The notes under the pieces: generated by a model | What the model was told of the DNA's origin: nothing | Database searches by the model: none | The model's input: only the letters and a program-made list of their open reading frames with translations | Position numbers and translations under genes: made by a program | Assembly: GCF_035982055.1 (NCBI RefSeq) | Contig: NZ_CP108427.1 | Coordinates: 62,001-126,000 of the forward strand | Reading direction: 5' to 3' | DNA from: Streptomyces sp. NBC_01288 | GTDB lineage: Bacteria > Actinomycetota > Actinomycetes > Streptomycetales > Streptomycetaceae | Length of the DNA: 64,000 bases | Shown: positions 45,002 through 55,000 of the stretch, in pieces | How positions within the stretch are numbered: the first letter of the stretch is position 1 | How the letters are laid out: each line of letters opens with the position of its first letter

Positions 45002-46222
45002 GTGAGCGACGACGACACAACCCCACCGGCCCCGCAACCGACCTCGGAGGAGAACCGGCACGCCAGTTGGTTGGAACTGTTCTTCGACCTGGTCGCCGTG
45101 GCGGGAGTGGCGCAGATCGCGCATCTGCTGCACGGTGTGCCGGACGTGCCCGACCTGGGCCTGTACGCGCTGCTGTTCCTGGCCTTCTGGACGGCCTGGA
45201 TCTGCTTCACCCTGTACGCGAACGTGGCCTACGAGAACACCCACGTCCGTACGGTGCTGGCCGCCATGTTCGGCATGGCCGTCATGGCCGCGGCGGTGTC
45301 GGGGGTGCACGAGGGGGACGACCGGCACGCGCGGGTGTTCGCCCTCGCCTATGTCCTGATCCGGGTTCTGGCGAGCCGGGCCTGGCAGCACCGTCGTCAG
45401 GTCCTTGTCGACTGGCCGGCCGCCCAGATGTCGCTCGGCGTGATCCCGTGGATCGTCTCGCTGTGGGCGCACGATCCGATGCGCTACTGGCTCTGGGCCC
45501 TGGGTATCGCCCTTGATCTGTACGTCACGTTCGCGGTCTCCGCACGCGACATCGTCGAGCACCAGGAAGCCCGGGAACGCCACGACAGCCGAACCGCCCG
45601 GCGCGATTCCGCACGGGGCACGTCGCTCGCGCGGTCGCAGACGGAGCACCTGAGCGAGCGGCTCGGCCTCTTCGTCATCATCGTGCTGGGTGAGGGCGTC
45701 GCCCAAGTGGTCGAGGCCACGTCGGACGCGGAGTGGGACAAGAAGCTGTACTCGCTCGCCGTCGCGGCGTTCTTCCTGCTGGCCACGTTGTGGGCGTTGT
45801 CCTTCGGGCACGGCTATGCGGGGGTGCCGCACCTGGCGGCAGGGGTGCTGCCCGCCCGTGCGGCGCTGCCCCTGCACTGTTTCGTGTCCGGTTGCCTCGC
45901 CGCTCTGGCCGCCGCGCTGGGAGCCGCGGCCGAGCACCTGGAGACGCTGCCGGACGCCACCCGCTGGCTGCTGTGCTCGTCGCTGGCCGGGTACTTCCTG
46001 CTCAGCGGACTCGCCTGGCTCGGCCGGGCCGGGCGGGAACGGCGGTGGCTGTTGTCCGTGGCCCTCCCCTGCTGCGTACTGCCCCTGCTGCTGGCGGTGT
46101 TCGGCGCGCATGTCCGCACGGTGACCGTGGTCTGGCTGCTCGTCCTGATCACCCTGTGGCCGGTCCTCTACGAGCGGCGGGCGGCGAAGCCGGCCAAGAG
46201 GGCCGTGCGGACCGGGACTTGA
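45002..46222 (+). CDS. ltrA: low temperature requirement protein A (LtrA)-like membrane protein
   Basis: A 406-residue multi-pass membrane protein with the LtrA opening (NRHASWLELFFDLVAVAGVA), ERLGLFVIIVLGEGVAQVVE in the middle and about 10-12 hydrophobic segments. The family is widespread in actinomycetes; the biochemical role is not established. GTG 45002 is used as start, directly after GGTGATGCA. Confidence 0.88.
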   Translation: MSDDDTTPPAPQPTSEENRHASWLELFFDLVAVAGVAQIAHLLHGVPDVPDLGLYALLFLAFWTAWICFTLYANVAYENTHVRTVLAAMFGMAVMAAAVSGVHEGDDRHARVFALAYVLIRVLASRAWQHRRQVLVDWPAAQMSLGVIPWIVSLWAHDPMRYWLWALGIALDLYVTFAVSARDIVEHQEARERHDSRTARRDSARGTSLARSQTEHLSERLGLFVIIVLGEGVAQVVEATSDAEWDKKLYSLAVAAFFLLATLWALSFGHGYAGVPHLAAGVLPARAALPLHCFVSGCLAALAAALGAAAEHLETLPDATRWLLCSSLAGYFLLSGLAWLGRAGRERRWLLSVALPCCVLPLLLAVFGAHVRTVTVVWLLVLITLWPVLYERRAAKPAKRAVRTGT

Positions 46223-46315
46223 GCCGTGGGGTGAGGTTGTACCGGTGGCACGGGCTCGGGCAGGCTGGCTTCCCCGTCGCCAGGAGGAGCGCGACGACCC
46301 GAAGGAGTCACGAGC

Positions 46316-46741
46316 ATGATCGACTGGGTGCCTCTCCGTACCGGAGCACGGCCTGTCCCCTCGCCCTTGGCCACGCCACTGGTCTGGGCCGCGGCGTCCG
46401 GCGGCGCGTTGGTCCTGGTGGCACTGCTCAATGCGCTGATAGGTACCGATCGGCCCTCTCCGGCGCTGGCCGCGCTGTCCCTGCTCTCGGTCCTGCTCGG
46501 CCTGTGCGCCCGCTTCACGGCGGCCCCCGGCACCGCGGTGCTGTGCTGGCTCTTCCTGAACGGCTTCGCCGTCCCGCCCGCCGGCACCCTCACCTGGGCC
46601 GGACACCGCGACGCGTTCTGGCTCGCCTGCCTGTTCACCGCCGCCCTGGTGGGCACGGCCCTGGCCCGGCTCCTCCACGCCCGAGCCGCCTACCGCCGTC
46701 TCTCCACGGACATCGGCGGCCCGACCCGGACCGGATCGTGA
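46316..46741 (+). CDS. small membrane protein, DUF4118-like
   Basis: 141 residues with four hydrophobic segments (PLVWAAASGGALVLVALLNA, LAALSLLSVLLGLCARF, TAVLCWLFLNGFAV, FWLACLFTAALVGTALARLL). The layout resembles the KdpD-type DUF4118 membrane domain found alone in actinomycetes. AGGAG precedes the ATG. Function unknown. Confidence 0.75.
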   Translation: MIDWVPLRTGARPVPSPLATPLVWAAASGGALVLVALLNALIGTDRPSPALAALSLLSVLLGLCARFTAAPGTAVLCWLFLNGFAVPPAGTLTWAGHRDAFWLACLFTAALVGTALARLLHARAAYRRLSTDIGGPTRTGS

Positions 46742-46938
46742 ACGGCGTGGCCGCGCGCCGGGCCATACCATCGTGCGGCCGCCCAGGGAGCCCTCCCCGA
46801 GCAGGCCACTCGGTCGGGTGACGGCCGACGCCATCGCCACTGCTCACCGAACCGAAAAGAGCCGTTTCCGGGCTACGTGGCCAGATCCCTCCTATCGTGG
46901 AACGACACAGTGACCCTCGGCGTCGAAACGGGCAGGCC

Positions 46939-48168
46939 ATGCAGGATCCGGAGATCGACTATGAGGCGGTCTTCCGCGACCTGCCCGGCATGGTGGCGCT
47001 GCTCACCCCCGAACTCGTCTACGTCGACGCCAACCAGGATTTCGAGCGCCTGTCGGGACGCAAACGCGAGGAGCTGGTCGGCCGCTACATCTTCGACGTC
47101 TTCCCCGAGAACCCCAAGGACCCGGCGGCGGCCGGCATGCGCGAGACCCGGGAGTCGATGCTGCGCGCGGCGACCACCGGTGAGCGCGACACCATGGCCC
47201 TGCTCCGCTACGACATCGAGGACCCGCTGCGGCCCGGCCGCTGGGTGGAGCACTTCTGGAGCCCCGTCAACGCGCCCATCCGGGGCAAGGACGGCAAAGT
47301 GACGCTGATCGTCCACCGGGTGGAGGAGGTCACCGAGTTCGTCCGGGCCATCGGCGGCCGGGCCGACGACAGCCGGGCCCGGGTACTGGAAGCCGAGCTG
47401 TACACCCGGGCTCGTGAGCTACAAGAGGTCAACGAGCGGCTGCGCAGGGCACACGCCCATGAGCGCGAGGTGGCCCTGACCCTCCAGGCGGCGATGCTGC
47501 CCCCGCCACGACCGGTCGGCCACCACCGGGCGGCCGTCCGCTACCGCCCCGCCGTGGACGCCCTCAACGTCTGCGGCGACTGGTACGACCTCGTCGACCT
47601 GCCCGACGGCGGAATGGCGGTCGCCGTCGGTGACGTCGTCGGACACGGTCTGGCGGCCGCCTGCGCCATGGGCCAGCTGCGCAGCGCCCTGAGCGCGGCC
47701 TGCCGGGTCGCCGACGGGCCGGGCCCGGCCCTGGAGGCGCTCGGTCTCTACGCCCGTTTCGTCGAGGGCGCCGAGTCCGCCACGGCGGTGACGACGTTCA
47801 TCGACTGGGACGACCACACCATCACCTACAGCTGCGCGGGCCACCCTCCCCCGGCCCTGCTCGACCCCGACGGCACGGTGACCTTCCTCGACCAGGCCAC
47901 GGACCCGCCCCTGGGCGCCAGACCCGAGCACGTCGGCCGGCCGCAGACGAGCATCCCCTTCGCCGAGGGCGCCACCCTCGTGCTGTACACCGACGGACTG
48001 ATCGAGCGTCGTACGGAGGACATCGACCGCGGTCTGGCCCGCCTCGCCGACTCTCTCGCCCAGCATCGACACGCGGAACCCGAGCCCTTGGCCGATGCCC
48101 TCCTCGCCGACCTGCTCCCGGCCGAGGGCAACACCGACGACACGGCGCTGATCGTCCTGCGGCTGTGA
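46939..48168 (+). CDS. PAS-SpoIIE serine phosphatase
   Basis: 409 residues from ATG 46939 (GTG 46897 is an in-frame alternative). The N-terminal PAS domain shows DYEAVFRDLPGMVALLTPEL and GRYIFDVFPENPKDP. A coiled-coil linker (ELYTRARELQEVNERLRRAH) leads to a SpoIIE/PP2C domain with the metal-binding GDWYDLVDLPDGGMAVAVGD and DVVGHGLAAACAMGQLRSAL, then LVLYTDGLIERR and NTDDTALIVL. Such enzymes dephosphorylate STAS-type anti-anti-sigma factors to switch stress sigma factors. The STAS protein at 19863 is a conceivable but unproven partner. Confidence 0.92.
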   Translation: MQDPEIDYEAVFRDLPGMVALLTPELVYVDANQDFERLSGRKREELVGRYIFDVFPENPKDPAAAGMRETRESMLRAATTGERDTMALLRYDIEDPLRPGRWVEHFWSPVNAPIRGKDGKVTLIVHRVEEVTEFVRAIGGRADDSRARVLEAELYTRARELQEVNERLRRAHAHEREVALTLQAAMLPPPRPVGHHRAAVRYRPAVDALNVCGDWYDLVDLPDGGMAVAVGDVVGHGLAAACAMGQLRSALSAACRVADGPGPALEALGLYARFVEGAESATAVTTFIDWDDHTITYSCAGHPPPALLDPDGTVTFLDQATDPPLGARPEHVGRPQTSIPFAEGATLVLYTDGLIERRTEDIDRGLARLADSLAQHRHAEPEPLADALLADLLPAEGNTDDTALIVLRL

Positions 48169-48289
48169 CGGCGGCTTCGCCCGACGCCGTACGTCAGGCA
48201 TGGCGGAATCGAACGCTGTCGGTCAGGTCGGCGGCCGAGCCTGACCGGCAGCTACGGTTCCCGCTCGTTCCGGCTGCCGTGGCGACCCG

Positions 48290-49861
48290 TCAGTCTCCCG
48301 TCTCCGGTGCCTGGGTCATCCTCGATTCCCGCTTGTCGGCGGGCAGTTCCTGTTGGACTCCGCGTCGCAGGCCGAACAGGGCGACGACGAAGGCGATGGC
48401 CATGATGACGCTCATGCCGAGCAGTACCGAGCGGGTCGCCTCGGCCACGTCCAGCCGGACGAAGTGCGGAATGGACGCGGTGCCACCGCTACTGCCTTGT
48501 CCCGAGCTCAGCTGGGAGATCGACTTGGCCTCCCGGCTCGCCGCATCGTGGTCCATTCCCTGTGCGGTCAGGGTCCGGGTGATCCGTGACTGAAGCACGG
48601 AGGCGAAGATCGTGCCGAGGACGGCCAGGCCCAGGCTGGAGCCGTAGTTGCGCACGGTCTGCGTGACTCCGGTCGCTTCGCCGTAGGAGAGCGGGGGTAC
48701 GCGGTTGACCGCGTCGGTGTTGGCCTGTCCCAGCATCAGTCCCATTCCTGCGCCCGTGAGCACGATGCACCACACGATGCGGCTTTCGCTCAGCTCGGTC
48801 ACCCGGCCCGCCCACAGGAAGTAGCCGACGCAGGACAGTGCGCAGCCCAGCACCACGGGCCGCTTGGCGCCGATGCGGTCGAGCATCCGTCCGCCGATCT
48901 GCGCGGCCACCACGAAGCCGAGGAAGAAGTAGAGCAGGTCGAGGCTGGCCGCGGAGGCGTCCTTCCCGAGGGCGACCTCGGCGTACACGCTCGTGAAGAA
49001 GAACACCGGCACGAAGGCCGCCATGGCCACGCCCAGGACGATGTTCTGCACGAGGAAGGCCCGGTCGCGGAAGAGTTCGACGTCCAGCAGTGGATGGGTC
49101 GTTCGCTTTTCGACGAGGACGAAGACCACGAGCAGCAGCAGGCCCACGACGATGCACAGCCAGGTCGCCGCGGAGTGCCAGCCCCACAGGTAGGACTGCT
49201 GGAAGCCGAAGATGCTCAGGGCCACGCCGGCCACGATGAGGGCCAGTCCGCGGTAGTCCATCGGCGCCGGCCGGTGCGGGGCGTGGGGACGCGCCATCGC
49301 GATGAGCACCAGTGCGACGACGGCGACGGGGATGTTGACCCAGAAGATGGCCCGCCAGGTCCATTGCGTCAGCCAGCCGCCGAGGATCGGACCTACGGCG
49401 GTGAGACCGCCCGCGATGCCGAAGAAGAGGGCGAGTGCCTTGCCGCGTTCCTGCAACGCGTAGGAGTTGACCACGATGGCCAGGGCCGCCGGGTACATGA
49501 GCGCTCCGCCCGCTCCCTGGAGCGCCCGGAACGCGATCAGCCAGCCCTCGGCGGCGCCGCCCTTGGGCGTCAGTCCGCACAGTGCGGACGCGACGGCGAA
49601 GACGATCACCCCGAGGGTGACCATGCGCCGGTGACCGACGGTGTCCGCCAGCCGTCCTCCGAAGGCGAACAGGGCGGCCATCGCCAGCAGGTAAGAGTTG
49701 ATGGCCCACTGCACGCCGGTGTTGGTCAGCCCCAGCTCCGCCTGGATGTTCGGTGCGGCGATGGACACGATCGTCTGGTCGATGAACGTCATCGCCACCG
49801 CGAAGATCATCGCGGCCAGTGTCAGCCGTCTGGGTGAGGAGGAGGTTCCAGTTCCGGACAT
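48290..49861 (-). CDS. DHA2-type MFS multidrug exporter
   Basis: 523 residues from ATG 49861 with a GGAAGGA ribosome binding site. About 14 membrane segments, TFIDQTIVSIAAPNIQAELG, motif A GRLADTVGHRR and motif C-like FRALQGAGGALMYPAALAIV mark the EmrB/QacA (DHA2) family of proton-coupled drug exporters. A Ser/Gly-rich extracellular loop (SQLSSGQGSSGGTAS) precedes the last helix. No TetR-type regulator is adjacent. Confidence 0.92.
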   Translation of the reverse strand: MSGTGTSSSPRRLTLAAMIFAVAMTFIDQTIVSIAAPNIQAELGLTNTGVQWAINSYLLAMAALFAFGGRLADTVGHRRMVTLGVIVFAVASALCGLTPKGGAAEGWLIAFRALQGAGGALMYPAALAIVVNSYALQERGKALALFFGIAGGLTAVGPILGGWLTQWTWRAIFWVNIPVAVVALVLIAMARPHAPHRPAPMDYRGLALIVAGVALSIFGFQQSYLWGWHSAATWLCIVVGLLLLVVFVLVEKRTTHPLLDVELFRDRAFLVQNIVLGVAMAAFVPVFFFTSVYAEVALGKDASAASLDLLYFFLGFVVAAQIGGRMLDRIGAKRPVVLGCALSCVGYFLWAGRVTELSESRIVWCIVLTGAGMGLMLGQANTDAVNRVPPLSYGEATGVTQTVRNYGSSLGLAVLGTIFASVLQSRITRTLTAQGMDHDAASREAKSISQLSSGQGSSGGTASIPHFVRLDVAEATRSVLLGMSVIMAIAFVVALFGLRRGVQQELPADKRESRMTQAPETGD

Positions 49862-50724
49862 CGGTGTCCTTCCGAGCCGAGTGCGCTTACGGGTGGGCAG
49901 TCCCCTGCTCCGAACCCGTCGGCGGGTCCGGCCGTGGAAGGGGCTCGTCTCGGGCAAGCCCGATCAGGACCCTCCGTGGCGGCGTCGAAGACAGTCCCCC
50001 GGATCGGCCCTGATTCCAGACCTGGTCCGGCCGGCCTCGGCGCTCGCGAAGGCCATCGGACCGCTCGCGGCGGCCGAAAGGGGTGAACCGGGGCGGAAGC
50101 CTTGCCCAGGACTGTGGCGGCGGTGTCCGCACGGACTGCCGGCGCCTGCCGGACAGAGGCGTCGCGACGGTGACGGCGAGCAGGGCCAACGGGCTCCCTA
50201 CGGCGCCGGGCAGGGCCGCGCGCACTGTGGTCGGCGCGAGGCGGCACAGGGCATACCGAAGAGGTTCGGCGGTACACGTCATACGGGCATCTCCACTCGC
50301 CTCGATGAGGCTCATGGTGGCCTCCGTCTGCGACTTCCGCATCCGTCGGCCGGCCCGGCAGCGCCGGGAGGCGCCGGCGTCCGCCGCTCCTCGGCACGGT
50401 GGCGAGGGGAGATGCCACCTCTTCGGCACGCTCGGACTCGCCTGGTCCAAGCGGGTCCGAAACGGCCGCCGCCACGTCACACGTCCTCTGCCTGGCGAAG
50501 TCCCCGCGATGGACACTCGGCACGGCGGTCGATCGCAGCGCAGCGGCCGGGTCGCCTCACGACGTCTGCTCGTGGACCCGGCGGCAGGCAACCGGGTCGA
50601 GCACTCGGACGACCGCGCTACGCTCACCGGCCGTTCAGGCAGGCCGGCGTTCACCCCGGATGGACGCCGGCCTTCCCCGAGCGGCTGCGGCACCGCGCCG
50701 ACAGGCGGGAATCCGCGCGGTCCG
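49862..50724. other. intergenic stretch without a supported gene
   Basis: 863 bp between the exporter and the secreted-protein gene. Several open frames exist on both strands, but none has a recognisable domain or a convincing start, and no repeat or RNA gene was seen. It may hold decayed coding sequence. Confidence 0.4.
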
Positions 50725-51516
50725 TCATCTGACGTCGACGAAGTCGCCTGCCGCCGTGGACGGTCCGGTGGTGGGGGTACCGGTGAAGACGAAGCGGTAG
50801 TAGCCGTCGGTCCTGGCCTTGGTGGTGGTCTTCAGCGTGCCGCCGACGCCGGTGGTGACGGTTTTCAGCGCGGTGTAGACGGAGCTGCCTTTCTTACGGA
50901 ACTGGAGCTGGACCGGCCGCCCCTGGTAGCCGGTGTAGGTGCCGCTCTCCCAGTTCGCGCGGGTCAACTTCCCGGTGACCGTGATCGTCCTGCCCTTCTT
51001 CACCGGCTCGGGCGAGGCGTTGACCGTCACCCTGGCGTACCGCTTGACGTTCGCCGTACCGGCAACGTCGATCTCCGTCCAGTTGTCGCCGGTGTCCTGC
51101 GCCCCGGCGAGCACCTTCCAGGCGCCGGCGAGGCCGTTGTGCTCGAAGTCCCGCGCGGCGCTCACAGCGATGCTCACCTTGCAGGTGGAGGTCGTCGGGT
51201 CGGCCGGTGACACCACGCATGTACCCGCCGGCGGGTACAACGGCAGCCTGCCGTCTGCGTCGTCGGTGTTGGGACCGTGCCACAGGTAGGCCCATGACGC
51301 GGCAACGCCCTCCGGGTCACGGGCCGTCCACGTGATCGTGACGGTCTTTCCGGTGGTCGGGCCGAGCACGATGTCCTTGCCTCCGTCGACCACGACGTTC
51401 GAGAACGTGGTGTCGCCGGCCGCGGCCGTGTCCACCGCCCGGGCGGTTGCCGGAAGCACCGATGCTGAAAGGGCGGCCGTCAGGAAAGTGACGGCCACGG
51501 TCGGGCACATGCGCAT
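50725..51516 (-). CDS. secreted Ig-like/DUF5707-type protein
   Basis: 263 residues with a signal peptide (VAVTFLTAALSASVLPATARA). The mature protein is all-beta: VTITWTARDPEGVAASWAYL, a Cys pair (GTCVVSP...TSTCKVSI), ARVTVNASPEPVKKGRTITV and a final sandwich ending YRFVFTGTPTTGPSTAAGDF. It resembles actinomycete secreted proteins of the DUF5707 type. No catalytic motif is seen; a cell-surface or binding role is a guess. Confidence 0.75.
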   Translation of the reverse strand: MRMCPTVAVTFLTAALSASVLPATARAVDTAAAGDTTFSNVVVDGGKDIVLGPTTGKTVTITWTARDPEGVAASWAYLWHGPNTDDADGRLPLYPPAGTCVVSPADPTTSTCKVSIAVSAARDFEHNGLAGAWKVLAGAQDTGDNWTEIDVAGTANVKRYARVTVNASPEPVKKGRTITVTGKLTRANWESGTYTGYQGRPVQLQFRKKGSSVYTALKTVTTGVGGTLKTTTKARTDGYYRFVFTGTPTTGPSTAAGDFVDVR

Positions 51517-51640
51517 GAGGTCCCCCCTCGGGACACTGGGTCGCCGCCTCCCCGCACGACGAGACCTGATGGTGTGTCATCGGTGGCTAGACCCGTGAGG
51601 GACGGTCCCGGTTGCCCTGTTCTTCGAAAGGCTCGCCGGC

Positions 51641-51999
51641 ATGTCTCTACGTATTCGCATGCGTCGAGCGCTCCCGGAAGCGATGCGCGCGGGTGACAAG
51701 GTCGCGGTGAGCGCCCTTCGGGCAACCCGGCGCGCTGGACAACGCCGAGGCGGTGCCCGTGCCGGAAACCGAGCTTCGTGGCTCGGCGCTTGAGCGATCG
51801 CCGCTCGGTGTCGGCGCCACGGAGACGGCTCGGCGTGAGCTGAGCGAGCACCGTGTGGTCGAGATCGTGCAAGCCGAAGCCGTCAAGTGTCTGGAGGCCG
51901 CGGCACAGTTGACCGCGCCCGCATGCGCACCGAGCCGCACGGCTCCCTGCCGAGGCCGCCGTGTTGCTTCACTCCCTCGACGATGCGAGCCCCGCGTAG
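51641..51999 (+). pseudogene. GatB/YqeY-like gene with frameshifts
   Basis: From ATG 51641 the frame gives MSLRIRMRRALPEAMRAGDK and VAVSALRATRRA. Then LDNAEAVPVPETELRGSALE and ELSEHRVVEIVQAEAVKCLE follow in a shifted frame, and RAARLPAEAAVLLHSLDDAS in another, to TAG 51999. This is the normal order of a YqeY-type protein, interrupted twice (near 51733 and 51912). It lies just before the end of the beta-galactosidase gene on the other strand. Confidence 0.75.
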
Positions 52000-52024
52000 G
52001 AACCGGCGACGAAGCGACGCCCGA

Positions 52025-55000
52025 TCACTCGCACGTCAGTGTCGGCATCCCCCAGTCCGCGTGGTCGTTGCCGTTGCCGTCGCCCGCGTCACCGGCCTTG
52101 AGGTCGATCACCTGGGCACCGCTGACGTCGACGTCGATCGGCACCGCGGCCTGCCCACCGCGGATCGTCGGTGTGGTGACCAGGGTCTTGCCGTCGGCGA
52201 TCACGGAGAACGTCACCGTACCCGCGCCGCCCGTCTCGTCGTCGACGCCGACGGACGCCGTCAGCCGCGAGCACTGTCCGGCGAGGTAGAGCTGGACGTC
52301 GCTGACGGAGTTGGTGCCGAGGCCCTTGGCGTAGCCGACGCCCGCGATGGTGATCGGACGGCCGTCACCGGCCGCCTGTTCGCCGACGCTGGTGTCCCGT
52401 TCCACCGGGCCCCATCCGTTCGTGGAGGAGAGGAACGGCAGGGCGCTCACGTCGCTCTTCCCGGCGGGCGGAGCGGGCGGGATTCCGCCGACGATGCGCT
52501 CGTCGGCGCTGACGACCTGTCGTCCGTTCTGCCGGTAGTGCACCGTGGCGGTGAGTGCCGAGGCGGACGGCAGCGTTCCGGTCGGGGGCTCGACCTGCCA
52601 GGTGAAGGTGGCCGACGCACCGGGCCGCAGGCGCTCGACCGAGGTGGGGGTCGGGGCGCTCACGCTCCAGCCGTCGGGGGCGGAGAGCGACGCCGTCATT
52701 GCGGAAGCGGGCTGTCGGTCCTTCGGTACCCGCACCGTCGCCCGGGCGGTGAAGGCCTGTCCCGGCTGGGCGGTGTCCGGCACATCCAGGGTGACGTCGG
52801 CTCCCGGACGCTTCGGCATCGCGTAGGTGCGGGGGTCGTAGCGAGGGCTGTCGTTCTGGGCGACGCGCAGGGAGGAGGCGTAGCTGCCGTAGTCGGTGAG
52901 TTCGACCTTGCCGAGGCCGCCGGTGCTGCCGTCGAGGTTCCACACGGCGATGGCGATGCTGTTGTGGCCGTTCGGGTTCAGGATGCCGTTGGGGACCGGG
53001 AAGGTGTGCTGCGGGCCGAGGTAGTTGACGTAGTTGCCGACCTGCCAGCCGTTCACGAAGATCGTGGCGCGGTACTTGCGTGCCGGGTCGTCGGTGAACG
53101 TCAGCCCGAGCGAGGTGTCCTGGCCGTGCGGCAGGTCCAGCTTGGCGTCGGTGCGGTACCAGGAGACTCCGGGTGTGGTGTCGCTTGCCGGGAGGGACAC
53201 GCGGTTCCAGTCGGCGTCCGGGTAGCCCGGCAGGGACCAGCCGGCCCGCTCGCCGTAGAGGCCGCCCGTCGAGAGCGGGCCGCGGACCGTGTCCTGGAGG
53301 TCCTCGCCGCCCCGTACGCCCTGGAGGCGCCAGGTGACGGACGTCAGCGGCGCGCCGACGAGGGAGGCGCTGGTCAGGCCGCGCGCGGTCTTGTTGCCGT
53401 TGGCGGAGTTGTAGTCCTCCTCGTGCCCCATGTTGACGGTGAGCACGGACAGGACGTTGTCGCCGGTGGACTTCACGGAGCCGGCCGGGAAGGTGAAGTC
53501 GCCGCTGCCCGTGGTGGAGCTGCCCACGAAGGTGCCGTTCAGCCAGGCGGAGAACGCCTGCGCTCCTCCCCCGGAGTCCGACACCAGGTGGATGCCGGTC
53601 TCCTTGCCGGTGGCGCGGAAGCGGCCGCGGTACCAGGTGTTGCCGGTGTGGAAGCCGTAGTCGTCCGCGTAGAGCACCGGCAGCGAGTTGGCGCCGGAGA
53701 CGCTGTTGGTGGTCGCCTTGTCGGCCACCTGCCAGCTGGTGTCGTCGAAACCGGGGGCGGCTTCCGGGGATTCCGCAGCGTGCTTCCAGTTGGTCAGTGT
53801 CGGCAGGTGTATCGGGGCGGCCACCGGGATCTTCGCGGTGCGGCTCCCCGTGTCGGTGGCGTGGGTGCCCAATGTCCTGCCGTTCCAGGTGACTTGGGCG
53901 GCGGCGGTGAACACCTCGATGTTCTTGTCGTCGGCGTTGTCGCCGGTGAGCGCCACGGTGTGGCCGCCGTGCAGGCTGGTCGCCGTCCGCAGCAGGTGGG
54001 TGCCGCGCACGAGCACCGGGCCGCTCGCCGTGTCCTGCCGCCAGAAGGTCTTCGCGGTGGCCTTGTCGCCGAGGAGCAGGAGCAGGGGGCGCTGTCCGTC
54101 GCCGGTGATGGTGACGCGGATCAGGCCCTTGTGCGTGTAGTTGAGCCGCAGGTCTCCGGTGGCCGGGTCCCAACTGGTCGTGACGGCACCGCCGTTGGCG
54201 GTCACGGTGGGCTTGGCGCCGTAGCGCAGGACGGTCTCGCCATCGCTGCCCTGGTCGCCGTAGAGCACGGCGATGTCCCGGTCCCCGATGGTCGCGTTGG
54301 TCATGATCTCGGAGGTCGAGTACTGCAACTGTGCTTCGCCCAGGCGGTAGTTGGCGACGATCACGTGGGAGTCGCGTCCGTCGAGGGTGATCGCGGTGCC
54401 CGGCTGCTGCGGCACGACCGGGTAGGTCGGCTCCGTGGCGGAGTCGCTCGTCGGTACGTCGATGGCGTCGACGGCCACGTAGTTGTCCGTGGATCCCGAG
54501 CCGTGGTTCCCGGCGACGACGATCTTCAGCGTGTGCGCGCCCGGTGTCAGGCCGGTCTTCTGGAAGAGCACGGCCTGGCTCTCGCTGCCGGAGTCGTCGA
54601 CCGTCGCGACCTTGGTGTCGTCGAGATAGACGTCGGCGTTGCCGTGGTTGTTGGTCTTCGAGCCGATCCAGCGGATCGCCGTGCCGTCGAAGGGGACGGT
54701 GAGCGAGTCGCCTGCCTTGTTCGAGAAGGACTCCGTGTGTTTGTAATCACCGCCGGTGTAGCTCGTGTTGGCCACGTGCGACCACGAACCGGCGTACTGG
54801 AGCGCGGAGTCGGGGTCGTCCCAGGTGTAGGTGGTGTCATTCGTCGGCTGGGCGTTGAGGTCGAGGGAGATATGGGTCTTGTCCACGGCAGTGGAGGTGG
54901 AGTTGCCGTGCCGCAGGACGTGGAACTGCGTCTTGGTGTCGGGGTTCATCCGGGCGGTGTCGACGATCGCGGAGTCGTCCGGCGGTGTCGCCCTGATCGC

